A stretch of 14,019 nt of DNA from Actinomycetota bacterium (GTDB lineage: Bacteria > Actinomycetota > Nitriliruptoria > Nitriliruptorales > JAHWKO01), in contig JAHWKO010000062.1 of the NCBI GenBank assembly GCA_019347855.1, positions 1 through 14,019 of the forward strand, read 5' to 3'. Positions 7,133 to 13,905 of the stretch are shown in pieces; the first letter of the stretch is position 1; each line of letters starts with the position of its first letter. The translations under genes were made by a program, and so were the position numbers. The notes below the pieces were generated by a model, which was not told where the DNA came from, made no database searches, and saw only the letters and a program-made list of their open reading frames with translations.

Positions 7133-7231
7133 CCCGTTCTGGCAGGCTCGATCTCTGCGGCTGCGTCCGCCCGTTCGGGCACGTCCCGATCTCTCTCCTG
7201 GTTCTTCGCCCGTTCGGGCAGGCTCGATTTC
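7133..7231 (+). repeat. Three degenerate direct repeats of about 24 nt, spaced 37-39 nt
   Basis: Copies begin at 7133, 7170 and 7209. Each starts with CCCGTTCKGGCA and continues to a CGATYTC-like end; copies 2 and 3 contain GCCCGTTCGGGC, a short hairpin with GCCC/GGGC arms. Spacers of about 13-14 nt are unrelated to one another. They occupy most of the first 100 nt after plsC, where no protein is convincing. They could be an intergenic repeat family of this genome, regulator sites, or hairpins processed from the plsC transcript. There is no T-tract for a classical terminator. Confidence 0.6.
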
Positions 7232-7278
7232 GGATGCACCGCTCTCGGATGCAAGGATGTGGTCGGATCCACCATCCT
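7230..7278 (+). promoter_or_regulatory. Possible operator or leader structure upstream of the CitE-like gene
   Basis: TCGGATGCA occurs twice as a perfect direct repeat (7230-7238 and 7245-7253). It is followed by an imperfect inverted repeat, AGGATGTGGT (7254-7263) against ACCATCCT (7271-7278), separated by CGGATCC. These lie 30-78 nt before the GTG at 7308. No TANNNT -10 box could be placed with confidence, so whether these are protein-binding sites or part of the mRNA leader is unclear. Confidence 0.3.
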
Positions 7279-7307
7279 GCGCACGTACCCACTCCAGGAG
7301 GTCACCT

Positions 7308-8327
7308 GTGGCCACCCGCCCCGAGTACCCGTCCCGAGCCCTCGGTCCCCGCCGTTCGTGCCTCGCGGTCCCCGGCTCCTCGGAGAAGATGCTGACCAAG
7401 GCCCAGGGGTTGAACGCCGATCAGGTGTTCCTCGACCTCGAGGACTCGGTCGCCCCCGACGTGAAGGAGGACGCCCGCGAGCTGGTCGTCACCTCGCTGC
7501 GCGAGGGCGACTGGGGCGACAAGGTCCGGGTGGTGCGCGTCAACGATGTGTCGACCCGATGGACCCTGGGGGACATCCAGCACGTCGTCTCGGGGGCCGG
7601 CCCCGAGTACCTCGACTGCATCATGGTCCCGAAGGTCGAGGACGCCTCGCAGGTGCACTTCGTCGACCACGTGATCACCCAGATCGAGCGCGACCAGGGC
7701 TGGGAGGAGGGATCGATCGGGCTCGAGATCCAGATCGAGAACGCGCACGGCCTGGTCAACGCCGAGGAGATCCTCTGGGCCTCCTCACGGATCGAGACGT
7801 TCATCTTCGGACCGGGCGACATGGCGGCGGCGCTCAACATGCCGTCGCTGACGGTCGGGGCGATCCAGCCCGACTACCCCGGCGACCACTGGCACTGGGT
7901 GAACATGACGATCCTCGCCCACGCGCGGCAGCGGGGCGTGCAGGCGATCGACGGACCGTACGCGCAGATCCGCGACGTCGACGGGTTCCGGGAGGTCGCG
8001 CTGCGCAGCCGGGTCCTGGGCTTCGACGGCAAGTGGGTGCTGCACCCCGGCCAGATCGAGGCCGCGAACGAGGTGTACGGCATCGGTCAGGAGCAGTACG
8101 AGCGTGCCGAGGACATCCTCGACGCCTACGCCCACGCCACGGAGCAGGAGAAGAAGGGCGCGGTGATGTTCGGTGACGAGATGATCGACGAGGCCAGCCG
8201 CAAGATGGCCGAGGTCAACGCGCTGAAGGGCCGTCGCCAGGGGCTCGAGCCACGCGAGGTGCCCGACGACGTGCCCTACCACGAGCGCGCCGAGTGGCGC
8301 GACGAGAAGTACGGAGAGGAGTCCTGA
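7308..8327 (+). CDS. CitE/HpcH-family CoA lyase, resembling L-malyl-CoA/beta-methylmalyl-CoA lyase
   Basis: GTG 7308 has AGGAGG at 7296-7301 with 6-nt spacing, giving 339 residues. The core is a CitE-like TIM barrel: RRSCLAVPG at 15-23, FLDLEDSVAP at 41-50, VVRVND at 75-80 with substrate-binding R77, MVPKVED at 106-112, EIQIENAHG at 140-148 with metal ligand E144, and FGPGDMAAAL at 167-176 with metal ligand D171. HWHWVNMTILAH, IDGPYAQIRD, GKWVLHPGQI and the C-terminal MFGDEMIDEA block match Rhodobacter-type malyl-CoA lyase rather than the shorter citrate lyase beta subunit. The expected reaction is reversible cleavage of malyl-, methylmalyl- or citramalyl-CoA to an acyl-CoA plus glyoxylate or pyruvate. 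No citrate lyase alpha or gamma genes are present. The stop shares one base with the MaoC ATG, so the two are surely co-transcribed. Confidence 0.88.
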   Translation: MATRPEYPSRALGPRRSCLAVPGSSEKMLTKAQGLNADQVFLDLEDSVAPDVKEDARELVVTSLREGDWGDKVRVVRVNDVSTRWTLGDIQHVVSGAGPEYLDCIMVPKVEDASQVHFVDHVITQIERDQGWEEGSIGLEIQIENAHGLVNAEEILWASSRIETFIFGPGDMAAALNMPSLTVGAIQPDYPGDHWHWVNMTILAHARQRGVQAIDGPYAQIRDVDGFREVALRSRVLGFDGKWVLHPGQIEAANEVYGIGQEQYERAEDILDAYAHATEQEKKGAVMFGDEMIDEASRKMAEVNALKGRRQGLEPREVPDDVPYHERAEWRDEKYGEES

Positions 8328-8839
8328 TGCAGTTCGGGAGGTACCTGGAGGACTTCGAGATCGGGGACGTGTACGAGCACTGGCCCGGCAAGACGATCAC
8401 GCAGGCCGAGGACATCCTCTTCTGCGCGATCACCCAGAACCAGCACCCGCTGCACTCGGACCAGCACTACGCCGAGAAGGGGACCGATTTCGGCAGGAAC
8501 GTCGTCGTCGGCAACTTCGTCTACTCGGTCGTGCTGGGGCAGAGCGTCGCCGACGTCTCGGGGCGGGCGATCGCCAACCTCGAGATCGAGTACCTGAAGC
8601 ACCCCGCGCCGGTGTTCCACGGCGACACGATCTACTCCGAGACGAAGGTCCTCGACAAGCGCCAGAGCAGCTCGAAACCGGACCGGGGCATCGTGACGGT
8701 CGAGACGATCGGCTACAAGCAGGACGGCACGGTCGTGTGCGAGTTCCGCCGCAAGGTGATGGTCCCCACGCGCGAAGGCGCCAGCGAGGAGTACCCGGGG
8801 CGTCCGACCCCGACCCACGAGTGGGGCGACGCCGAGTAG
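8327..8839 (+). CDS. MaoC-like hot-dog-fold (de)hydratase partnered with the CitE-like lyase
   Basis: ATG 8327 overlaps the lyase stop (TGATG), with GGAGAGGAG just upstream. The 170-residue protein is one hot-dog domain with the MaoC features DFEIGDVYEH at 9-18, TQNQHPLHSDQHYA at 36-49, GNFVYSVVLG at 62-71 and HPAPVFHGDTI at 92-102. The usual catalytic signature is G-D-x-N-P-x-H. Here the His is H43 but the Asp position is N38. As I recall, small MaoC proteins beside CitE genes in mycobacteria share this Asn, so it may be a subfamily trait rather than damage. A role in hydrating or dehydrating the lyase's CoA ester (for example mesaconyl-CoA/methylmalyl-CoA) is inferred from the pairing. It acts in the cytosol and is probably at least a dimer, as single hot-dog domains are. 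Confidence 0.85.
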   Translation: MQFGRYLEDFEIGDVYEHWPGKTITQAEDILFCAITQNQHPLHSDQHYAEKGTDFGRNVVVGNFVYSVVLGQSVADVSGRAIANLEIEYLKHPAPVFHGDTIYSETKVLDKRQSSSKPDRGIVTVETIGYKQDGTVVCEFRRKVMVPTREGASEEYPGRPTPTHEWGDAE

Positions 8840-8842
8840 GCT
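8837..8842 (+). promoter_or_regulatory. Putative -10 box (TAGGCT) for the CBS gene, containing the MaoC stop codon
   Basis: TAGGCTCGG at 8837-8845 begins with the TAG stop of the MaoC gene and matches the TAGGCTCG boxes at 3632 and 13906. A start near 8849-8850 would leave a leader of about 24 nt before ATG 8874, with a modest AGGA site. This suggests the CBS gene can be transcribed apart from the upstream pair. Confidence 0.4.
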
Positions 8843-8873
8843 CGGCGCGGACGGACGAGGCCAGGACGGCGCT

Positions 8874-9275
8874 ATGACCCTCCGCGACCTGATGACCAAG
8901 GATGTGCTCACCACGTCGGCTGACACATCCGTCGCGGGCGCTGCCGAGGCGATGACCGAGCGCCGCATCGGGTCCGCCTGCGTGGTCGACGAGGACGGTG
9001 AGCTGAAGGGGATCATCACCGAGCGTGACGTGCTCCGCGCGGCCGCGTCGGGGCGTGACCTCACCGGCGAGCCGGTCACCGGATGGATGACACCCGATCC
9101 GATCACGACCGGTCCCGACGAGGTGCCCTCCGAGGTCGCCACGGTCATGCGTGAGCGCGGGTTCCGCCACATGCCGGTGATCGAGGACGGCGAGCTCGCC
9201 GGCATCCTGTCGATGCGCGACCTGTGGGGCTTCGTGTTCCTCCCATCCGAGCCGGACGACATGACGCTGCGTTAG
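8874..9275 (+). CDS. Two-CBS-domain protein
   Basis: This 133-residue protein is a single Bateman module. CBS1 runs from about residue 5 to 60 (LMTKDVLTTSADTSVAGAAE, IGSACVVDEDGELKGIITERDV) and CBS2 from about 70 to 125 (WMTPDPITTGPDEV, GFRHMPVIEDGELAGILSMRDL). Both contain the characteristic G-(I/L)-(I/L)-(T/S)-x-R-D end. There is no fused enzyme, transporter or DNA-binding domain. Such stand-alone modules usually bind adenosine ligands (AMP, ATP, SAM) as dimers and may regulate a partner protein; the partner here is unknown. It lies 34 nt after the MaoC gene and 91 nt before the start of the ligase, so AMP or CoA-linked energy sensing is a possible but unproven link. Confidence 0.9.
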   Translation: MTLRDLMTKDVLTTSADTSVAGAAEAMTERRIGSACVVDEDGELKGIITERDVLRAAASGRDLTGEPVTGWMTPDPITTGPDEVPSEVATVMRERGFRHMPVIEDGELAGILSMRDLWGFVFLPSEPDDMTLR

Positions 9276-9331
9276 CCCGACTGGTCCGGTGCACCGCTCG
9301 CTCGGACATCGCGTCCCCGTCCCGGTCTCGT

Positions 9332-9337
9332 TAAGGT
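9332..9337 (+). promoter_or_regulatory. Putative -10 box (TAAGGT) for the acyl-CoA ligase gene
   Basis: TTAAGGTCG at 9331-9339 fits TANNNTCG. Transcription from about 9344 gives a 23-nt leader containing GGAGGAG (9354-9360), 6 nt before ATG 9367. The position of this box argues against the longer reading that would begin at 9289. Confidence 0.42.
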
Positions 9338-9366
9338 CGAACGCAAGCCGGATGGAGGAGCGGGAC

Positions 9367-11004
9367 ATGGGCGCACTCTCAGCGACGATGGGGGATCACC
9401 CCCTCACGATCCACCACCTGTTCGATCGTCTCGAGCGCTTGCACCACGACAAGCACGTGGTGACGAAGACCGCCGACGGGAAGGAACGAGCGACCTACGG
9501 TGAGGTCGCCGAGCGCACCCGCCGGCTGGTCTCGGCGCTGCGCGACCTCGGCGTCGAGGAGGGTGACGCGGTCGGCACCGTCATGATGAACTCCCAGGCG
9601 CACGTCGAGCTCTACCTCGGGGTGCCGCTGATGGGAGCGGTGCTGCACACGCTGAACCCGCGGTTGCACGAGGATCAGCTCGAGTACATCGTCGAGGACG
9701 CGCAGGACAAGGTCGTCGTGGTCGACCAGGCGCTGATGCCCTCCTGGGACCGCGTCGCCGGTCGCGTGCCGAGCGTCGAGCACGTCATCGTCCTCGAGGA
9801 GGGTGGCGAGGTCGAGACCGCGCACGACGTGCCGCTGCACGACTACGAGGAGCTCGTCTCCGGCGCGGACCCCGTCGACACGTTCCCAGAGGTCGATGAG
9901 AACGCTCCGGCCGCTGCCTGCTACACGAGCGGCACCACCGGCGACCCGAAGGGCGTCGTCTACACGCACCGGTCGATCTACCTCCACACGTTCGGGGTGT
10001 GCGTCCCCGACGCGCTCGGGATGGCCGAGACCGACGTCGTGATGCCGGTCGTCCCGCAGTTCCACGCGATGGCCTGGGGGACGGTCCACGCCGCGGCGAT
10101 GACCGGCGCGGACCTGGTCATGCCGTCCCGGTTCATGGACCCGGAGTCGATCGCGAGCCTGCTGTCCGAGGAAGGCGTGACGCTCACGGCTGCGGTGCCC
10201 ACGGTGTGGAACGGGTTGAAGGCGCTCCTCAGCCAGGAGGGCTCCGACCAGAAGTACGACCTGTCGATGCTGAAGTCGGTGATCATCTGGGGGAGCGCCG
10301 TCCCCGAGTCCCTGCGCGACTTCTTCGCGGAGCGCTACGGCATCCCCGTCCTGCACGCCTGGGGGATGACCGAGACCTCGCCCATCGGAACGGTCGCGCG
10401 GCTGCGCAAGGCCCACGACGACGCTGACGACGAGACCCGCAAGCACCGGCTGTTGAGCCAGGGCCGGCCGGCCGCCGGGATCGACCTGCGGGTCATCAGC
10501 CAGAAGGACGGCGAGACGCCGGTGGAGTGGGACGGGGAGTCCGTCGGCGAGATCGAGGTCCGGGGTCCGTGGGTGACCGACCGGTACGCCAACATCGACG
10601 CGCCGGAGAAGTTCCACGACGGGTGGTTGCGGACCGGGGACGTCGCGGTGATGCATCCCGATGGCTACATCGAGATCGTCGACCGCACGAAGGACCTCAT
10701 CAAGTCCGGTGGGGAGTGGATCAGCTCGGTCGACCTCGAGAACACCCTCATGGGGCACCCCAGCGTCGTCGAGGCGGCGGTGATCGCCATGCCCGACGAG
10801 AAGTGGGACGAGCGCCCGATGGCCGTCATCGTCCTCGAGGACGGCGCCGACGTCGACGCCGACGACCTCAACGGGTACCTGGAGGGCGAGGTCGCGGACT
10901 GGTGGCAGCCCGACCGCTACGAGTTCATCGACGAGATCCCGAAGGGGGCCACCGGGAAGTTCTCGAAGAAGGACCTACGGGAGCGCTACTTCGGCGAGGA
11001 GTGA
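9367..11004 (+). CDS. AMP-forming fatty acyl-CoA ligase (medium/long-chain, AlkK-like)
   Basis: The start at ATG 9367 (MGALSATMGD) is supported by GGAGGAG and gives 545 residues, typical for the AlkK-like branch. ANL-superfamily motifs are complete: the phosphate loop YTSGTTGDPKG at 186-196, QFHAMAWG at 231-238, GMTETSP at 333-339, DGWLRTGD at 418-425, DRTKDLIKSGGEWIS at 439-453, and PKGATGKFSKKDL at 525-537 with catalytic K531. The enzyme activates a carboxylic acid with ATP to an acyl-adenylate and passes it to CoA, in the cytosol or at the inner membrane face. Chain length cannot be read from sequence; fatty acids are the best guess. It may feed acyl-CoA to plsC or beta-oxidation. Its 3' end overlaps the opposing histidine kinase gene by 19 nt. 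Confidence 0.92.
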   Translation: MGALSATMGDHPLTIHHLFDRLERLHHDKHVVTKTADGKERATYGEVAERTRRLVSALRDLGVEEGDAVGTVMMNSQAHVELYLGVPLMGAVLHTLNPRLHEDQLEYIVEDAQDKVVVVDQALMPSWDRVAGRVPSVEHVIVLEEGGEVETAHDVPLHDYEELVSGADPVDTFPEVDENAPAAACYTSGTTGDPKGVVYTHRSIYLHTFGVCVPDALGMAETDVVMPVVPQFHAMAWGTVHAAAMTGADLVMPSRFMDPESIASLLSEEGVTLTAAVPTVWNGLKALLSQEGSDQKYDLSMLKSVIIWGSAVPESLRDFFAERYGIPVLHAWGMTETSPIGTVARLRKAHDDADDETRKHRLLSQGRPAAGIDLRVISQKDGETPVEWDGESVGEIEVRGPWVTDRYANIDAPEKFHDGWLRTGDVAVMHPDGYIEIVDRTKDLIKSGGEWISSVDLENTLMGHPSVVEAAVIAMPDEKWDERPMAVIVLEDGADVDADDLNGYLEGEVADWWQPDRYEFIDEIPKGATGKFSKKDLRERYFGEE

Positions 11005-12185
11005 CCCGGAACGGGATCGCGCCCCGTCCCCGTGGCTCCCCCGAAGCGGACCACGAACGTCGATCCCCTGTCCGCGTTGCGCTCGGCCGAGATCTGACCG
11101 CCGAGCGCCCGGAGCAGGTTGGACACGATGTGCAGCCCCAGCCCGACCCCCTCGGTGTCCGTCGGGCCTCGGGTGAACGCCGCGAACAGGTCGATGTCCG
11201 GCGGGATGCCGATCCCGCGGTCCCGCACGCGGATCAGCGGCCCCTCCGACGAGCCATCGATCTGGACCTCGACGGTCCCGCCGCCGGGCGAGTACTTGAC
11301 GGCGTTCTCGACGAGGTGCTCGAGGATCAGCCGTAGCGCGCGGGGATCGACCAGCGCCGTACGAGCCTCGCCGGTGACCTCGACGTGGTGCCGGCCGCTG
11401 AGCGCCGACAGCTCATCACAGATCTCCTGGACGAACGCCAGCAGGTCGATCGGTTCCGGCGACATGTCCCGTGCGAGCACGGCGGACCGGGCCTCGTCCA
11501 GCAGCTCGTGGATCCGTTCGGTGAGCTGCGTGGCGGCCCGCCCGATGTGCTCCACGTCCCGGCGTTTCGCGTCGTCGTCGAGGCGGTCCCACGACATCTC
11601 CAGCAGATCCGCGAACCCCTTGATCACGGTGATCGGGGTCTTCAGGGCGTGCTCAGCCTGGGCCAGGAACCCCGCCCGCTGTTCGAGCTGCTGCTCGGCC
11701 TGCCGCGCCCGTTCCTCCGCCTCGCGCGCGGCGCGTTCACGTTCGAGCTGGTCGGACACCACGTCCCCGAACAGCCGGAGCAGCGCCCGGTCCCGTTGGT
11801 CGAGCTCGACGGGCCTGCTGCTCGCCCCGCACAGGGTCCCGAAGAGGGTCCCGTCTGGCAGGTACACGGGCGTGCTGACGTACGTGATGATCCCCAGGTC
11901 CCGAGCCCCGATGGCGTCGGCCCAGACCGCCGGCACGTCGGAGGTGCACATCAGGCCCGATTCCAGCGCGCGCTTGCAGAGGGTGTCCTCCCAGCTGATC
12001 TCGAGGCCCTCGGGGATGTCGAGGTCGCCCTCGTTGCGGGAGAACACGATCTCCTGCACCCCCTCGTCCAGCTGGACGCGGGTGAGGTAGGTCGAGTCCA
12101 GCCCCGTGGCGTCGGACAGGGCGCGCAGCAGCGGGCGGGTGACCTCCTCGAGGTCCTCGATCGGCGTGCGTGCGTCCATCCCCAT
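10986..12185 (-). CDS. GAF-domain sensor histidine kinase, cytosolic, orphan
   Basis: From ATG 12185 the protein has 399 residues (a second ATG follows at 12179). A GAF domain spans about 12-147, with ISWEDTLCKRALESG at 63-77 and a C-terminal STPVYLPDGTLFGTLCG strand at 104-120. A coiled coil (about 145-172) leads to the HisKA helix: EHALKTPITVIKGF at 178-191, with phospho-acceptor H179. The ATPase domain has the N box HLVENAVKYSP at 290-300 (N294), G1 DRGIGIPPD at 322-330, FAAFTRG at 334-340 and G2 GVGLGLHIV at 346-354. There is no membrane segment or signal peptide, so it senses a cytosolic signal. The residue after H179 is Ala, not the common Glu/Asp. No response regulator is in the window. 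The frame stays open far upstream through antisense serA sequence, which is not real coding. Confidence 0.9.
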   Translation of the reverse strand: MGMDARTPIEDLEEVTRPLLRALSDATGLDSTYLTRVQLDEGVQEIVFSRNEGDLDIPEGLEISWEDTLCKRALESGLMCTSDVPAVWADAIGARDLGIITYVSTPVYLPDGTLFGTLCGASSRPVELDQRDRALLRLFGDVVSDQLERERAAREAEERARQAEQQLEQRAGFLAQAEHALKTPITVIKGFADLLEMSWDRLDDDAKRRDVEHIGRAATQLTERIHELLDEARSAVLARDMSPEPIDLLAFVQEICDELSALSGRHHVEVTGEARTALVDPRALRLILEHLVENAVKYSPGGGTVEVQIDGSSEGPLIRVRDRGIGIPPDIDLFAAFTRGPTDTEGVGLGLHIVSNLLRALGGQISAERNADRGSTFVVRFGGATGTGRDPVPGHSSPK

Positions 12186-12194
12186 GTCCGGTGG

Positions 12195-12200
12195 AGCGTA
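12195..12200 (-). promoter_or_regulatory. Putative -10 box (TACGCT) for the histidine kinase gene
   Basis: Read on the minus strand, TACGCT ends 9 nt before the ATG at 12185, and no purine-rich ribosome binding site lies between. Transcription would therefore begin at or 1-3 nt before the start codon, as in leaderless actinobacterial genes. The same hexamer precedes plsC. Confidence 0.42.
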
Positions 12201-12244
12201 GGCGCGTTCGCCCGCACCCGTGCAGGGTCGTGCCCGTCGGTCAG

Positions 12245-12250
12245 TAGCAT
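12245..12250 (+). promoter_or_regulatory. Putative -10 box (TAGCAT) for serA
   Basis: TAGCATCG fits TANNNTCG. A transcript from about 12257 would have a 34-nt leader with GAGAGG just before the GTG at 12291. It lies in the 105-nt space shared with the divergent histidine kinase promoter. Confidence 0.42.
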
Positions 12251-12290
12251 CGATCCGACGCCTCCCCGTTGCCTCCCTGAGAGGTCCCCT

Positions 12291-13874
12291 GTGAAGGTGC
12301 TGGTCGCTGACAACCTGGCCGAGGCCGGGGTCACCTCCCTCGGCCGACACCACGATGTCGACGTGAAGACCGGCCTCAGCAAGGCCGAGCTCCTCGAGGT
12401 GATCGCCGCCTACCACGCGATCGTGGTCCGGTCCTCGACCACCGTCGACACCGACGTGATCGCGGCCGGGACGAGCCTGAAGGTGATCGCCCGGGCCGGC
12501 ATCGGGCTCGACAACGTCGACGTCGACGCCGCTACCCGCGCCGGGATCATCGTCTGCAACGCCCCACAGTCCAACATCGTCTCGGCCGCCGAGCACACGG
12601 TCGCGATGATCCTCGCGCTGTCCAGGAACATCCCCCAAGCGAACGCGGCGCTCAAGGCGGGCCGCTGGGAGCGGTCCCAGTGGAAGGGCACCGAGCTGCA
12701 GGGCAAGGTCCTCGGCGTCGTCGGGCTCGGTCGAATCGGGGTGCTCGTCGCCCAGCGCGCCAGCGCGTTCGGCATGCGCCTCACGGCGTTCGATCCGTAC
12801 GTGGCCCAGGACCGGGCCGCGCGGATGGGCGTCGAGCTCGTCGACGATCTGGACGACCTGCTGGCAGGGTCGGACTACGTGACGGTCCACCTCCCGCGCA
12901 ACCCCGAGACCGTGGGTCTCATCGGAGCTCGGGAGCTCGATCTCATGAAGCCCAGCGCCCGCCTGGTGAACGTCGCCCGCGGCGGGATCGTCGACGAGGC
13001 CGCGCTCGCCGACGCGTTGCGTGACGGGACGATCGCGGGTGCGGCGCTCGACGTGTTCGACTCGGAGCCCGCGACCGAGAGCCCGCTGTTCGAGCTCGAC
13101 AACGTGGTGGTCACGCCCCACCTCGGCGCTTCCACGCAGGAGGCACAGGACAAGGCCGGACTGCAGGTCGCCGAGGCCGTCGAGCTCGCCCTCGCCGGGG
13201 AGTTCGTGCCCTCGGCGGTCAACGTCCAGGGCGGCACGATCGACGATCGGGTGCGGCCCTTCCTCCCGCTGGGGGAGAAGCTGGGGCGGCTCTACACCGC
13301 CCTCGCCGAGGGGGGCTTCGACGGCGAGATCACCGTGGAGTACGTCGGTGAGCTGGCCGCGGCCGACGACCGGGTCCTCGGCCTGTCGGTCCTGAAGGGC
13401 CTGCTGGCCGGTGTCGTGCACGAGCCCGTCACGTTCGTGAACGCGCCCCTGCTGGCCGAGGACCGCGGCGTGCACCTGCGTGAGGTCAGCGAGACCCACA
13501 GCGAGGACTACGTGTCGCTGCTGCGCGTCGAAGGCACCTCCCGGGACGGGCGGCGGCTGCGCGTGGCCGGGACGATCCTGCAACCGACGGGATCCGAGCG
13601 GCTGGTCGAGGTGTGGAACCTCCCGGTCGACCTCGAGCCGACCCGCCACATGGCGTTCTTCCGGTACGAGGACCGTCCGGGCATCATCGGGGCGGTCGGG
13701 ACGATCCTGGGCGAGGCCGAGGTCAACATCGCCAGCGCGCAGGTCGGTCGCCACCAGGCCGGTGGCGAGGCGATCATGGCGCTGGCGCTGGACGATCCGC
13801 CGACGGCCGAGGTGGTGCAGGCGATCACCGAGGAGATCGGCGCGCACGAGGGGCGGGCGATCACCCTCGAGTGA
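12291..13874 (+). CDS. serA: D-3-phosphoglycerate dehydrogenase, long form with ACT domain
   Basis: SerA oxidises 3-phosphoglycerate to 3-phosphohydroxypyruvate with NAD+, the first step of serine synthesis, in the cytosol. GTG 12291 gives 527 residues, matching the mycobacterial long form. ARAGIGLDNVD at 68-78 begins the nucleotide-binding part, with the Rossmann motif GVVGLGRIG at 142-150 and D168 (FDPY) suited to NAD. The catalytic triad is R230 (NVARGG), E259 (FDSEP) and H277 (TPHLGAST). An intervening allosteric substrate-binding domain runs from about 310 to 450, and a C-terminal ACT domain (RYEDRPGIIGAVGTILGEAEV, ending near 527) would bind serine for feedback inhibition. The gene follows ilvC on the same strand about 9 kb downstream; in mycobacteria serA also lies downstream of ilvBNC and before leuB. 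Confidence 0.97.
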   Translation: MKVLVADNLAEAGVTSLGRHHDVDVKTGLSKAELLEVIAAYHAIVVRSSTTVDTDVIAAGTSLKVIARAGIGLDNVDVDAATRAGIIVCNAPQSNIVSAAEHTVAMILALSRNIPQANAALKAGRWERSQWKGTELQGKVLGVVGLGRIGVLVAQRASAFGMRLTAFDPYVAQDRAARMGVELVDDLDDLLAGSDYVTVHLPRNPETVGLIGARELDLMKPSARLVNVARGGIVDEAALADALRDGTIAGAALDVFDSEPATESPLFELDNVVVTPHLGASTQEAQDKAGLQVAEAVELALAGEFVPSAVNVQGGTIDDRVRPFLPLGEKLGRLYTALAEGGFDGEITVEYVGELAAADDRVLGLSVLKGLLAGVVHEPVTFVNAPLLAEDRGVHLREVSETHSEDYVSLLRVEGTSRDGRRLRVAGTILQPTGSERLVEVWNLPVDLEPTRHMAFFRYEDRPGIIGAVGTILGEAEVNIASAQVGRHQAGGEAIMALALDDPPTAEVVQAITEEIGAHEGRAITLE

Positions 13875-13879
13875 TCGTC

Positions 13880-13891
13880 CCCCGCACGGGG
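13880..13891 (+). terminator. Weak hairpin after serA, possible terminator
   Basis: CCCCG and CGGGG (13880-13884 and 13887-13891) form a short GC hairpin 5 nt after the serA stop, with further G-rich sequence to 13896. There is no run of T, so intrinsic termination would be weak at best. Confidence 0.25.
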
Positions 13892-13905
13892 CGGGGCATC
13901 CTTGT

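Noticed and set aside
7133..7231. CRISPR array
   Set aside because: Only three divergent repeats, spacers of 13-14 nt, and no cas gene in the window.
7308..8327. Citrate lyase beta subunit of a citrate fermentation cluster
   Set aside because: No citC, citD, citF or citX nearby; length and C-terminal motifs fit malyl-CoA-lyase-like proteins and a MaoC partner is fused in operon.
9289..9366. Longer N-terminus for the acyl-CoA ligase from an upstream start at 9289
   Set aside because: The extra 26 residues have no homology and would cover the TAAGGT promoter box and GGAGGAG site that serve ATG 9367.
12186..13847. Minus-strand frame continuing upstream of the histidine kinase through serA, which would make a 953-residue protein
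   Set aside because: The extra part is the antisense of serA, has no recognisable domain, and a promoter and ATG at 12185 fit the true kinase start.
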